DNA of 64,000 bases, from assembly GCA_005882315.1 (NCBI GenBank), contig VBAR01000004.1, positions 62,001 to 126,000 on the forward strand, written 5' to 3'. Positions 34,382 to 42,372 of the stretch are shown one piece after another (within the stretch, counting starts at the first letter, position 1; each line of letters opens with the position of its first letter). The DNA is from Bacteroidota bacterium. Its GTDB lineage: Bacteria; Bacteroidota; Bacteroidia; Chitinophagales; Chitinophagaceae. Both the position numbers and the translations under genes were made by a program. The notes beneath the pieces were generated by a model that made no database searches, was not told where the DNA came from, and worked only from the letters and a program-made list of their open reading frames with translations.

Positions 34382-34948
34382 TCATTCTTTCACTCTTTCT
34401 ACGTAATCACCGGTCTTTGTATTAATACGGATAAGCTCTCCTTCATTCACAAATAAAGGCACGTTTACAGTAGCACCGGTTTCTACTGTTGCTTGTTTTA
34501 GTGTTCTTGTCGCAGTATCGCCACGGAGACCGGGCTCGGTATAAGTTACCTGCACTACAATTTTATCTGGTAATTCAACACTCATTGGCAATTCAGTTTC
34601 AGTATTGATCAGCATCGAAACTTCCTGGCCATCTTTCAAAAACTGCGGGGCATCCACCATAGCTTCCTGTACAGCCACCTGCTCAAAGGTTTCCATATTC
34701 ATGAAGTTGTAACCAGTATCATCTTTATATAAAAACTGGTAATCTTTTCTTTCAACACGGATAGGGTAAATGGTATCGCCACTGTTCCAGGTTTTTTCAA
34801 TGCTGCGGTTATTATCCACGCCTTTCAGTTTTGCCCACACTTTTGCTGCTGCACGGGCTGTTTTGTTTTCTCCAAACTCAACAACAGCGTAAAGGCTGCC
34901 ATCCAGTTTTAAGATCATACCGCGGCTGATATCTGATGTATTTGCCAT
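34382..34948 (-). CDS. efp: translation elongation factor P with an Arg-tipped loop
   Basis: A 188-residue three-domain EF-P that relieves ribosome stalling at polyproline. Domain I contains the loop GENKTARAAAKVW. Aligned by eye to canonical EF-P (KPGKG loop), the tip Lys is replaced by Arg 32 and PG is lost. Domains II and III are regular (YNFMNMETFEQVAV, GDTATRTLKQATVETGATVNVPLFVNEGELIRINTKTGDYVERVKE). The promoter at 34996-35026 fits the consensus exactly. accB and accC follow downstream. Confidence 0.93.
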   Translation of the reverse strand: MANTSDISRGMILKLDGSLYAVVEFGENKTARAAAKVWAKLKGVDNNRSIEKTWNSGDTIYPIRVERKDYQFLYKDDTGYNFMNMETFEQVAVQEAMVDAPQFLKDGQEVSMLINTETELPMSVELPDKIVVQVTYTEPGLRGDTATRTLKQATVETGATVNVPLFVNEGELIRINTKTGDYVERVKE

Positions 34949-34995
34949 AAATGATTAAAGTTTCAAATTAAAAATTCCAATTTAGATTGGGGCGG

Positions 34996-35026
34996 CAAAG
35001 ATAAGGGAAGATGCTTTGCGGGCAAA
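34996..35026 (-). promoter_or_regulatory. promoter of efp
   Basis: On the minus strand TTTG (35023-35026), exactly 19 bases, then TATCTTTG (34996-35003): the clearest consensus promoter in the window, about 48 bases upstream of the efp ATG. Confidence 0.75.
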
Positions 35027-35039
35027 CTGATAAAACGGT

Positions 35040-35681
35040 CTAATTCTTCTTCTTAAAATCACCCCGTTTCCAAGCTTGTATAAAATCTGTCCAGGCCGCA
35101 GGATTGAATAAATTGATAGGAGGTGACTGACCGTAGTAATAAGCTTTATTTGCAAGGTTACGGAATTGCAGACTGGTGGCTTCACCACCATCAGCTGGGG
35201 TTGTTCTCATCAAAACTCTTCTTTTTGCATAATCTGTATTCCTTCTAGCTATCTCAATATCATCATCAGAAATTTTAGTGTTCACAAAATCTCTTGCAAA
35301 CTGTTCAGGTGTAGGTCGTGGCCGGATTATCGTTGCCGGCAGATAAACGGTGTCTTCAATCATCAATTGCACAATACTATATTGGGTACTTTCAAGATTT
35401 TTTGGAATATAAGTAACCTTGGGTTTATAGCTTACGTGGGTAAATTCCACTTCATCACCTTTCATAACTACAATTGAAAATACACCCTGGTAATTGGTAA
35501 TGGTACCTCGGTTCTGTCCTTTTATCATCACACTTACTGCAGGAATACCTTTCAGGCTATCAGCTGTCATTACAATACCATAAAGCTGTACTACAGAATC
35601 ACGGCCGGTTTCGAACTGTGAAAAGGCTTTTTGAGAAGCAAAAAGAAATAATAAAAAAGTGTATTGTAAATATTTTTTCAA
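35040..35681 (-). CDS. exported protein with a carboxypeptidase-regulatory-like domain
   Basis: A 213-residue protein with a signal peptide (residues ~1-21, ASQKAFSQ) and a beta-sandwich CarboxypepD_reg-like domain at ~30-115: VQLYGIVMTADSLKGIPAVSVMIKGQNRGTITNYQGVFSIVVMKGDEVEFTHVSYKPK. The remaining ~100 residues, with PATIIRPRPTPEQFARDFVNTKI, have no recognised domain. Such domains usually precede TonB receptors or stand alone in envelope proteins. It is expressed away from mrp, which is divergent. Confidence 0.75.
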   Translation of the reverse strand: MKKYLQYTFLLFLFASQKAFSQFETGRDSVVQLYGIVMTADSLKGIPAVSVMIKGQNRGTITNYQGVFSIVVMKGDEVEFTHVSYKPKVTYIPKNLESTQYSIVQLMIEDTVYLPATIIRPRPTPEQFARDFVNTKISDDDIEIARRNTDYAKRRVLMRTTPADGGEATSLQFRNLANKAYYYGQSPPINLFNPAAWTDFIQAWKRGDFKKKN

Positions 35682-35781
35682 GGCTTCAAAAATAAGGACA
35701 AGTTGCGGAAATCGTAAAACAAAATGGCCTTACATATGGCTACATTTGCATAATAAAAACTTTTTAACAAATAGTTGAGTA

Positions 35782-36879
35782 ATGACAGAGCAAAAGATAC
35801 TGGAAGCACTAAGCAATGTACAGGAACCTGATCTCGGCAAGGACCTCGTTACATTAAATATGATAAAGGACCTGACTGTTAATGGGAATGATGTTTCATT
35901 TACAATTGTTCTTACAACACCGGCTTGTCCTATGAAAGATATGATGAGCACGGCTGCCACCAACGCCATTAAAATACTGGTGAATAAAGAGGCGAATGTA
36001 AAAATTAATTTTACCGCTAACACAACTACAAAAAGAACAGACGGCCAATCTATTTTACCAAGAGTAAAAAATATTATTGCAGTTGTAAGCGGTAAAGGTG
36101 GTGTTGGAAAATCTACTGTTGCTGCTAATCTTGCGCTGGCTTTATCACAAGGTGGAGCTAAAGTGGGTTTGATGGATGCAGATATTTATGGGCCGAGTGT
36201 GCCGATCATGTTTGGTGTTCGTGGAGAAAGACCAATGATGGTAGATGTAGGTGGAGAAAAACCAATGATTGCTCCGGTGGAACGATATGGAATTAAATTG
36301 ATGAGTATTGGATTACTGGTTGATGAAAAAAATGCAGTAGTGTGGCGTGGTCCGATGGCGAGCAGTGCTTTAAAACAATTTGTAACCGATGTGTATTGGG
36401 ATGATCTCGATTATCTCGTTGTTGATATGCCTCCGGGTACTGGTGATATTCATTTAACATTGGTACAAACTGTACCTGTTACCGGTGTAGTGATTGTAAC
36501 CACTCCACAGGATGTTGCATTAGCTGATGCTAAAAAAGGAATTGCCATGTTTGGCCAGGCGCAGGTAAATGTGCCAATCATTGGCCTGGTTGAAAATATG
36601 AGTTACTTCACTCCGGCAGAGTTACCTGAAAATAAATATTACATCTTCGGTAAAGATGGCGGTAAAAGATTGGCTGAAGAATATGAAATACCTTTTCTTG
36701 GACAAATACCTCTGGTGCAAACTATTCGTGAAGGTGGTGATCAAGGTATACCTGTAATGATGGGTAATGATGAAATTACAAAAAAGGCATTTGAAGATTT
36801 TACTTCCATAGTTGTGAGAAGTATTGCAATGCGGAATGCTAATATTGCTACTACAAAAGTTTCTGAAGTTGTTGGATAG
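35782..36879 (+). CDS. Mrp/ApbC-type P-loop ATPase, Fe-S cluster carrier
   Basis: A 365-residue protein with an N-terminal MIP18/DUF59 domain (~1-90, including TTPACPMKD) and a ParA-like ATPase: VVSGKGGVGKSTVAANLA (deviant Walker A, ~101-118), DADIYGPSVP, YLVVDMPPGTGDIHLTL and PQDVALADAKKG. In NifH-like carriers a C-terminal CxxC bridges an Fe-S cluster between subunits. Here the corresponding place reads NMSYFTPAELPENKYYIFG, with no Cys. A TACATTTG box at 35741-35748 is a likely promoter. A PaiB-like gene follows after 34 bases. Confidence 0.9.
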   Translation: MTEQKILEALSNVQEPDLGKDLVTLNMIKDLTVNGNDVSFTIVLTTPACPMKDMMSTAATNAIKILVNKEANVKINFTANTTTKRTDGQSILPRVKNIIAVVSGKGGVGKSTVAANLALALSQGGAKVGLMDADIYGPSVPIMFGVRGERPMMVDVGGEKPMIAPVERYGIKLMSIGLLVDEKNAVVWRGPMASSALKQFVTDVYWDDLDYLVVDMPPGTGDIHLTLVQTVPVTGVVIVTTPQDVALADAKKGIAMFGQAQVNVPIIGLVENMSYFTPAELPENKYYIFGKDGGKRLAEEYEIPFLGQIPLVQTIREGGDQGIPVMMGNDEITKKAFEDFTSIVVRSIAMRNANIATTKVSEVVG

Positions 36880-36913
36880 TCTTTCTTCAAGGGCAATTCA
36901 TTAACTTGCTTTC

Positions 36914-37546
36914 ATGTACAATCTTCCTTATTTCAAAGAAAGTGAACAAGAAACAGTGCTTCAGTTTATGCGGGAGCACCCTTTTGTTTTTTTAAGTGGT
37001 GTAGATGCAGAAAATAAACCCGTAGCTACACAGGTGCCAGTATTTATTGATGAAAAAGATGGAAAACTTTTTCTCACTGGCCATATCATGCGGAATAATG
37101 ATCATCACAAAGCATTTGAACAAAACCCTAATGTACTTGCTGTTTTTACGGGGCCACATACTTATGTGAGTGCAACCTGGTATGATGACCCGAGCCAGGC
37201 AAGCACATGGAACTATATGAGTGTGCATGCAAAAGGCACGGTTCGTTTTGGTGATAAGGACGATCTGATCGCAATTTTGAAACGCCTCACCCTGCATTAT
37301 GAGAATAATAATTCTGCTTCTTCAACTGTGTTTGACAACCTTTCAGATGAGTATACGACGCCATTAATGAAAGCAATTGTATCTTTCGAAATAGAAATAA
37401 GCTCGATTGATAATGTTTTTAAATTAAGCCAGAATCGTAATGAGAAAAGCTATGATAACATTATTGTAAAATTGAAAGAAGGGGACAGCGATGCAAAAGC
37501 AATTGCTGAAATAATGGAGAAAAGAAAATCAAAAGTATTTCCGTGA
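36914..37546 (+). CDS. FMN-binding negative transcriptional regulator-like protein (PaiB family)
   Basis: A 210-residue PaiB-type split-barrel flavin-binding protein. It begins MYNLPYFKESEQETVLQFMREHPFVFL and has the family segments ATQVPVFIDEKDGKLFLTGHIMRNNDHHKAFEQNPNVLAVFTGPHTYVSATWYDDPSQASTWNYMSVHAKG. PaiB was described as a repressor in Bacillus, but most members are uncharacterised flavin-fold proteins. Its stop overlaps the GTG start of the next gene by 4 bases (GTGA), so the two are coupled. Confidence 0.87.
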   Translation: MYNLPYFKESEQETVLQFMREHPFVFLSGVDAENKPVATQVPVFIDEKDGKLFLTGHIMRNNDHHKAFEQNPNVLAVFTGPHTYVSATWYDDPSQASTWNYMSVHAKGTVRFGDKDDLIAILKRLTLHYENNNSASSTVFDNLSDEYTTPLMKAIVSFEIEISSIDNVFKLSQNRNEKSYDNIIVKLKEGDSDAKAIAEIMEKRKSKVFP

Positions 37547-38454
37547 TTAAAACATATTCAATACTTATTTTTTGTTTCGTTATGGGATGTTCGAATTCAA
37601 AGAATCCTCAAAGTTCTGTGCCTGTAACGGAACCCCGTGAGTTTGACAAGCAAGGCCACCGCGGCTGCCGTGGTCTAATGCCTGAGAATACGATACCTGC
37701 AATGCTTCAAGCAATAGGATTAAGTGTTACTACTTTAGAAATGGATGTTGTGATCTCAAAAGACAAAAAAGTAGTAGTATCACATGATGCATGGATGAGT
37801 GCAGAAATTACAACGAAACCCAATGGCGAGTATGTTACTGCAGCAGAAGAAAAATCATTGAACATTTACCACATGAATTATGAGGAGGTAAAAAAATATG
37901 ATGTGGGTATGAAACCACATCCACGTTTCAAACAGCAGGCGAAAATAAAAGCATATAAACCATTGCTGGCAGATCTGCTTGATAGTGTAGCGAAAGATAT
38001 GATGACAAGACGCAGACCATTTCCTTATTTTAACATTGAAACAAAATGTTTGCCCGCAGGTGATAATATTTATCATCCCAGGCCTGAAGAGTTTGTGGAA
38101 TTGCTGATAGCAGTTATAAAAGAAAAAGGAATTGAGGATAGAGTGATCATCCAGTCATTTGATTTCAGAACATTACAATACCTGCATGTAAAATATCCTT
38201 TAATCAAAACGGCGGCTTTAGTAGAAGCAACGGATAAAAGAAATATTGAAACGCTTATCAAAGACCTTGGATTTAATCCAACAATTTACAGCCCGGCTTA
38301 CCAATTGGTTAACACAACTGTTATTTCAAATTGTCATGCTAAAGGAATTAAGATCATTCCCTGGACTGTAAATGATAAGGCAAAGATTGATGAATTGAAA
38401 AAGATGGGAGTAGATGGAATAATTACTGATTATCCTAATCTTTTTAATGAGTAG
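37543..38454 (+). CDS. glycerophosphodiester phosphodiesterase, lipoprotein
   Basis: A 303-residue protein starting with GTG at 37543, overlapping the PaiB-like stop. It has a lipobox (VMGC, Cys ~16) and a GDPD TIM-barrel: QGHRGCRGLMPENTIPAMLQA (the HRG...PENT active site), LEMDVVISKDKKVVVSHDAWM (metal Glu/Asp and second His), NIETKC and the C-terminal KIIPWTVNDKAKIDELKKMGVDGIITDYP. It hydrolyses glycerophosphodiesters to glycerol-3-phosphate and alcohols outside the inner membrane. Its 3' end overlaps the ACMSD gene by 11 bases, tail to tail. Confidence 0.92.
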   Translation: MIKTYSILIFCFVMGCSNSKNPQSSVPVTEPREFDKQGHRGCRGLMPENTIPAMLQAIGLSVTTLEMDVVISKDKKVVVSHDAWMSAEITTKPNGEYVTAAEEKSLNIYHMNYEEVKKYDVGMKPHPRFKQQAKIKAYKPLLADLLDSVAKDMMTRRRPFPYFNIETKCLPAGDNIYHPRPEEFVELLIAVIKEKGIEDRVIIQSFDFRTLQYLHVKYPLIKTAALVEATDKRNIETLIKDLGFNPTIYSPAYQLVNTTVISNCHAKGIKIIPWTVNDKAKIDELKKMGVDGIITDYPNLFNE

Positions 38455-39436
38455 TGCTTAGCCATTCTTCAGCGTTCTTATAAAGCAATTTCTTTTCAAT
38501 TTTTTTTCCAAGTTTCATTTTTTCAATCAATCTTCCCGGCTTATGCTCGCCAAGTGGAAAAGGATAATCACTACCAAGGCAGATCTTATCTTCACCCATT
38601 ACATTAATCAGATACTTCATTGCATTTTTATCATGCACTAAACTATCCATCCAGAATTTTCCGAGATATTTTTCCGGAGAAATTGAATTATCTACCGCTA
38701 CCAAATCAGGACGAACATCAAATCCATGTTTAATTCTTCCAAGAGTAAAAGGGAATGAACCACCGCCATGCGCAAATGCGACTCTTAGTTTTGGGAATGC
38801 TGTAAATACACCGCCAAATATCATTGAGCATATTGCCCTCGAAGTTTCAGCAGGCATGCCTACGAGCCAGGGCAACCAGTATTTCTGCATTTTATCTTCT
38901 CCCATCATTTCCCATGGATGCACAAACAAAGCACAGCCCAGTTTTTCTGCTGCTTCATAAAAAGGGAAGAATTTTTTATCTGATAAATTTTCTCCATTGA
39001 TATTACTGCCAATTTCTAATCCGGGCATTTTTAATTCTTTTACACATCTCTCCATTTCTTTTATCGCCAAATCAATATCCTGTAATGGAACTGTTCCTAA
39101 ACCAATAAATCGTTTTGGATTTTTTGAAACTGTCTCTGAAATATGGTCATTGAAAAATCGTGATGTTTCCAAACCATCTGATGGTTTGGACCAGTAATTA
39201 AATAAAACAGGAATAGTTGAAAGTACTTGTATCGTTACATCTGTGTCATCCATTTCCTTTATTCGCTTATCTTCTTTGAAACAGTTCTCTTCAACAACAC
39301 GAAACAGTTTATCGCCCTTCATCATACAAGCTTCGCAATTGCGATGCTCAAGATGAATAAATTCACCATAGCCAAACTTCTGTGTCCAGTTTGGCATATG
39401 CTCCGGCATGATGTGAGTGTGGATGTCGATCTTCAT
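38444..39436 (-). CDS. 2-amino-3-carboxymuconate-6-semialdehyde decarboxylase (ACMSD)
   Basis: From the Met at 39434-39436 (MKIDIHTHIMP) the protein has 330 residues of the ACMSD amidohydrolase family. Zinc ligands are visible as HTH (residues 6-8), in FVHPWEMMG, in AFAHGGGSFPFTLGR, and the Asp in CLGSDYPFPLGE. VLFNYWSKPSDGLETSRFFND and RFIGLGTVPLQD match eukaryotic and bacterial ACMSD. It decarboxylates the product of 3-hydroxyanthranilate dioxygenase to 2-aminomuconate semialdehyde. HAAO is just upstream on the same strand, with a palindromic element filling the spacer. Confidence 0.93.
   Translation of the reverse strand: MKIDIHTHIMPEHMPNWTQKFGYGEFIHLEHRNCEACMMKGDKLFRVVEENCFKEDKRIKEMDDTDVTIQVLSTIPVLFNYWSKPSDGLETSRFFNDHISETVSKNPKRFIGLGTVPLQDIDLAIKEMERCVKELKMPGLEIGSNINGENLSDKKFFPFYEAAEKLGCALFVHPWEMMGEDKMQKYWLPWLVGMPAETSRAICSMIFGGVFTAFPKLRVAFAHGGGSFPFTLGRIKHGFDVRPDLVAVDNSISPEKYLGKFWMDSLVHDKNAMKYLINVMGEDKICLGSDYPFPLGEHKPGRLIEKMKLGKKIEKKLLYKNAEEWLSTTH
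39168..39190. repeat. perfect palindrome inside the ACMSD gene
   Basis: TCCAAACCATC (39168-39178), one T, GATGGTTTGGA (39180-39190): 11-bp perfect arms. It encodes SKPSDGLE. The ACMSD family has the same length here, so it does not look like an insertion. Confidence 0.6.
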
Positions 39437-39437
39437 A

Positions 39438-39523
39438 TTTTCACGCAAAGCCGCAAAGTATAAATACAAAAGGCGCTAAGTCACTTTGCAGCTTTGCGAA
39501 ACTTAGCGCCTTTGCGTGAAATT
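39438..39523. repeat. palindromic element filling the HAAO-ACMSD spacer
   Basis: Outer arms TTTCACGCAAAG (39439-39450) and CTTTGCGTGAAA (39510-39521) are perfect 12-bp inverted repeats. Inner arms GGCGCTAAGT (39472-39481) and ACTTAGCGCC (39501-39510) are perfect too. The element runs from 1 base past the ACMSD ATG to the HAAO stop. CTTTGCGTGAAATT (39510-39523) recurs exactly at 53752-53765. Confidence 0.8.
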
Positions 39524-40046
39524 AATTTTTTCTAACAGGAGGTTCCATTATAGTGCCGCATTTATCACAAGTTCTACGCATAGTATCTTCCCAGAAACGG
39601 TTCATCACCGGTGGTAATTGCTTTACAATATCATCTACATGCAAAGCCTCTTCATATAATTTATTGCCACATTTTTCGCAGAACCACATAAAGCCATCAT
39701 CTTCACTTTCTCTTTTCTTTTCAATCACAAGCCCGACCGTGCCAGGCCCACGTTGTGGCGAATGCGGTGTTTTAGGTGGCAGTAAAAACATTTCACCTTC
39801 CTTAATGGGAATATCTTTGAACTCCCCGTTGTCAATAATTTTTACAACAATATCACCTTCCACCTGGAAGTACAATTCTTCTGTTTCATTAAAATGATAA
39901 TCCTTTCTTGCATTCGGCCCACCAACCACCATTACGATAAAATTTTCGGCATCTTTATACACACATTGATTACCTACTGGTGGTTTCAGCAGGTCACGAT
40001 TTTCGTCGATCCATTTTTTTAAATTAAAAGGAGCAATAACTGGCAT
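39522..40046 (-). CDS. 3-hydroxyanthranilate 3,4-dioxygenase
   Basis: A 174-residue cupin dioxygenase of the bacterial HAAO (NbaC) type. Active-site residues are in place: Arg 47 and His 51 in RKDYHFNETEELYFQ, Glu 57 and His 95 in PPKTPHSPQRG. The bacterial rubredoxin-like iron site appears as CEKCGN (Cys 123, 126) and CDKCGT (Cys 160, 163). It opens the 3-hydroxyanthranilate ring. It is divergent from the SDR gene and upstream of ACMSD, giving consecutive pathway steps in one transcript. Confidence 0.95.
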   Translation of the reverse strand: MPVIAPFNLKKWIDENRDLLKPPVGNQCVYKDAENFIVMVVGGPNARKDYHFNETEELYFQVEGDIVVKIIDNGEFKDIPIKEGEMFLLPPKTPHSPQRGPGTVGLVIEKKRESEDDGFMWFCEKCGNKLYEEALHVDDIVKQLPPVMNRFWEDTMRRTCDKCGTIMEPPVRKN

Positions 40047-40098
40047 AGTATAGAATTTGTATAGAATTATTTCGTGGAGAAAATTACAACTTTTTACT

Positions 40099-40106
40099 TA
40101 GGTTTG
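40099..40106 (+). promoter_or_regulatory. -7 box before the SDR gene
   Basis: TAGGTTTG matches TAnnTTTG and ends 5 bases before the ATG at 40112, suggesting a leaderless transcript. The 65-base divergent spacer to HAAO also holds two TATAGAATT repeats (40052-40072) that could bind a shared regulator; no regulator gene is nearby. Confidence 0.5.
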
Positions 40107-40111
40107 ACACT

Positions 40112-40897
40112 ATGAATCTTTCACTCGAAGGTAAATACGCCGTCATTTGTGGCAGCACACAAGGTATAGGTCTGGCAACAGCTGAAGAATTAGCACTGTT
40201 AGGTGCCAGTTGTACTTTGATAGCAAGAAATGAAGATGCATTAAAGTCAGCAGTGCAGCATCTTGATATTTCATTAAGACAGCAGCATAATTATCTTGTT
40301 GCCGACTTTAGTAAAGCTGATGAAGTAAGAGCGGTAATAGAAAAACATGTTGCAAAAACTCCCGTTCATATTTTAGTTAATAATACCGGTGGTCCGCCAT
40401 CAGGCCCGGTTATTGAAGCAAGCGAAGAGGCTTTTTTGAATACATTTAATCAGCATCTTATTTGTAATCACATTTTAACTAAAGCTGTTTTTCCTTCAAT
40501 GAAAAAGGAGGGATACGGAAGAGTAATTAATATTATTTCTACTTCAGTAAAAATTCCGTTGAAGAATTTAGGAGTAAGTAATACGATTCGTGGTGCTGTT
40601 GCCTCATGGGCAAAAAGTATGGCCAACGAAATAAGTCAGTATAATATCACCGTAAATAATGTGTTGCCTGGTTTTACAACTACACAACGATTAACATCCT
40701 TAATAGACCAGTTAGCAAAAAGGGGAAACACAGTTATTGATGTAATTGAGAAAAACATGGTTGAGGAAGTGCCCATGAAAAGATTTGGGGTTGCTTCAGA
40801 AGTAGCAGCAGTAGCCGCTTTCCTCGCATCACCTGCTGCCTCGTATGTAAATGGAGTAAGTATTCCTGTAGATGGTGGTCGTACGGGAAGTATATAA
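40112..40897 (+). CDS. short-chain dehydrogenase-like protein lacking the Tyr/Lys pair
   Basis: A 261-residue SDR-fold protein first in the plus-strand kynurenine operon. The NAD(P) loop GSTQGIGLATAEELALLG (~10-27) and NNTGGPPSG are present, as is the C-terminal FLASPAASYVNGVSIPVDGGR. At the usual YxxxK site the sequence reads LGVSNTIRGAV, so Ser and Arg stand in for Tyr and Lys. Other SDR-like proteins with this SNxxR variant exist in aromatic-degradation clusters. It may act on an aminomuconate-pathway intermediate, but the reaction is unknown. Confidence 0.8.
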   Translation: MNLSLEGKYAVICGSTQGIGLATAEELALLGASCTLIARNEDALKSAVQHLDISLRQQHNYLVADFSKADEVRAVIEKHVAKTPVHILVNNTGGPPSGPVIEASEEAFLNTFNQHLICNHILTKAVFPSMKKEGYGRVINIISTSVKIPLKNLGVSNTIRGAVASWAKSMANEISQYNITVNNVLPGFTTTQRLTSLIDQLAKRGNTVIDVIEKNMVEEVPMKRFGVASEVAAVAAFLASPAASYVNGVSIPVDGGRTGSI

Positions 40898-40911
40898 ATA
40901 TTCAATACTCA

Positions 40912-42369
40912 ATGAAACTGGAAATACCATATCACCTGGAAAATTTTATTGGTGGCTTTTTTATTGCATCAGTGAGTGGCAATTTTATTGATAATATTAA
41001 CCCGGCAACAGGAGAAGTATATGGACAAATACCAGACAGCAATGAGAACGATGTAAAAATTGCTGTTGAATCTGCAAAGAAAGCTTTCCCTTCGTGGAGT
41101 ACAACAACGGTTGAGCAAAGATTTAAAATTCTTAATCGTATAGCCGAGCTTATTGATGAACATCTTGATGAGTTGGCATTGGCAGAAACAAATGATAATG
41201 GTAAACCCCTTTGGCTAAGTAAGAAGGTTGATATTCCAAGAGCATCTGCAAACTTTCGTTTTTTTGCAACAGGTATATTGCACTTTGCTACTGAAAGTCA
41301 TAATATGGAAGACAAGGCTGTGAATTATACTTTGCGTCAGCCTTTAGGAGTAGTTGCTTGTATATCGCCATGGAATCTTCCCCTTTATTTATTTACCTGG
41401 AAAATTGCACCAGCGTTAGCGGCAGGTAATTGTGTTATTGCAAAACCAAGTGAAGTAACTCCGGTCACAGCTTTTCTGCTTGCAAAGATTTGCAAAGAAG
41501 CAGGATTACCGGATGGAGTTCTCAATATTCTTTTTGGTACAGGTAATATTACCGGCGAAGCTATTGTTAAACACCCGGGCATTAAGGCTATATCATTTAC
41601 AGGCAGCACCCGTGCAGGAGAAAGAATTGCTTCGTTGGCTGCGCCAGTATTTAAAAAACTTTCGCTGGAACTCGGCGGCAAAAATCCAGCAATCATTTTT
41701 TCAGATTGTAACTGGGATAAGATGATGGCTGAAACAATTCGTTCTTCTTTTTCTAACCAGGGTGAAATTTGTTTATGCAGCAGCCGGATCCTTATTGAAG
41801 AATCTGTTTATGAAAAATTCAAAAAGGAGTTTGTTGAAAAAGCGAAGAGCCTCATCATTGGCGATCCATTATATGAGCAAACAAACCAGGGAGCTATTGT
41901 GAGCAAAGTTCATTTTGATAAAATTATTCGTTGTATAAATATTGCCAAACAGGAAGCTGGAAAAATTTTATGTGGTGGAAATGTTGTAAATGCTGGCGGT
42001 CGTTGCGCAAAAGGATATTTTATTGAACCTACTGTTGTTGAAGGGTTAGGACCAGATTGTCAAACTAACCAGGAAGAGATCTTTGGTCCTGTTGTTACAT
42101 TACAATCTTTCAAGACTGAAGAAGAAGCATTGCAATTAGCGAATGCTACTTCATACGGATTAGCTGCAACAATATGGACGCAGGATATTTCAAAAGCCAA
42201 TCGTATGGCAGCAAAAGTTGAAAGTGGGATCATTTGGGTAAACTGCTGGCTACTTCGTGATTTAAGAACGCCATTTGGCGGAATGAAAAACAGCGGGGTA
42301 GGGAAGGAAGGTGGTTGGGAAGCTTTGCGATTTTTTACTGAAGCGAAAAATGTTTGTATACAATTATAG
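40912..42369 (+). CDS. aldehyde dehydrogenase, probable 2-aminomuconate-6-semialdehyde dehydrogenase
   Basis: A 485-residue NAD-dependent aldehyde dehydrogenase. Seen: CISPWNLPLYLFTWKIAPALAAGNCVIAKPSEVTP, FTGSTRAGE (cofactor loop), the general base Glu in LELGGKNP, and NQGEICLCSSR around the catalytic Cys. The sequence resembles the ALDH8A1/AmnC/NbaE group that oxidises 2-aminomuconate semialdehyde, and its place between ACMSD and the RidA-type deaminase supports this. It starts 14 bases after the SDR. The stop is 3 bases before the inverted repeat of the GxxExxY element. Confidence 0.9.
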   Translation: MKLEIPYHLENFIGGFFIASVSGNFIDNINPATGEVYGQIPDSNENDVKIAVESAKKAFPSWSTTTVEQRFKILNRIAELIDEHLDELALAETNDNGKPLWLSKKVDIPRASANFRFFATGILHFATESHNMEDKAVNYTLRQPLGVVACISPWNLPLYLFTWKIAPALAAGNCVIAKPSEVTPVTAFLLAKICKEAGLPDGVLNILFGTGNITGEAIVKHPGIKAISFTGSTRAGERIASLAAPVFKKLSLELGGKNPAIIFSDCNWDKMMAETIRSSFSNQGEICLCSSRILIEESVYEKFKKEFVEKAKSLIIGDPLYEQTNQGAIVSKVHFDKIIRCINIAKQEAGKILCGGNVVNAGGRCAKGYFIEPTVVEGLGPDCQTNQEEIFGPVVTLQSFKTEEEALQLANATSYGLAATIWTQDISKANRMAAKVESGIIWVNCWLLRDLRTPFGGMKNSGVGKEGGWEALRFFTEAKNVCIQL

Positions 42370-42372
42370 ATT

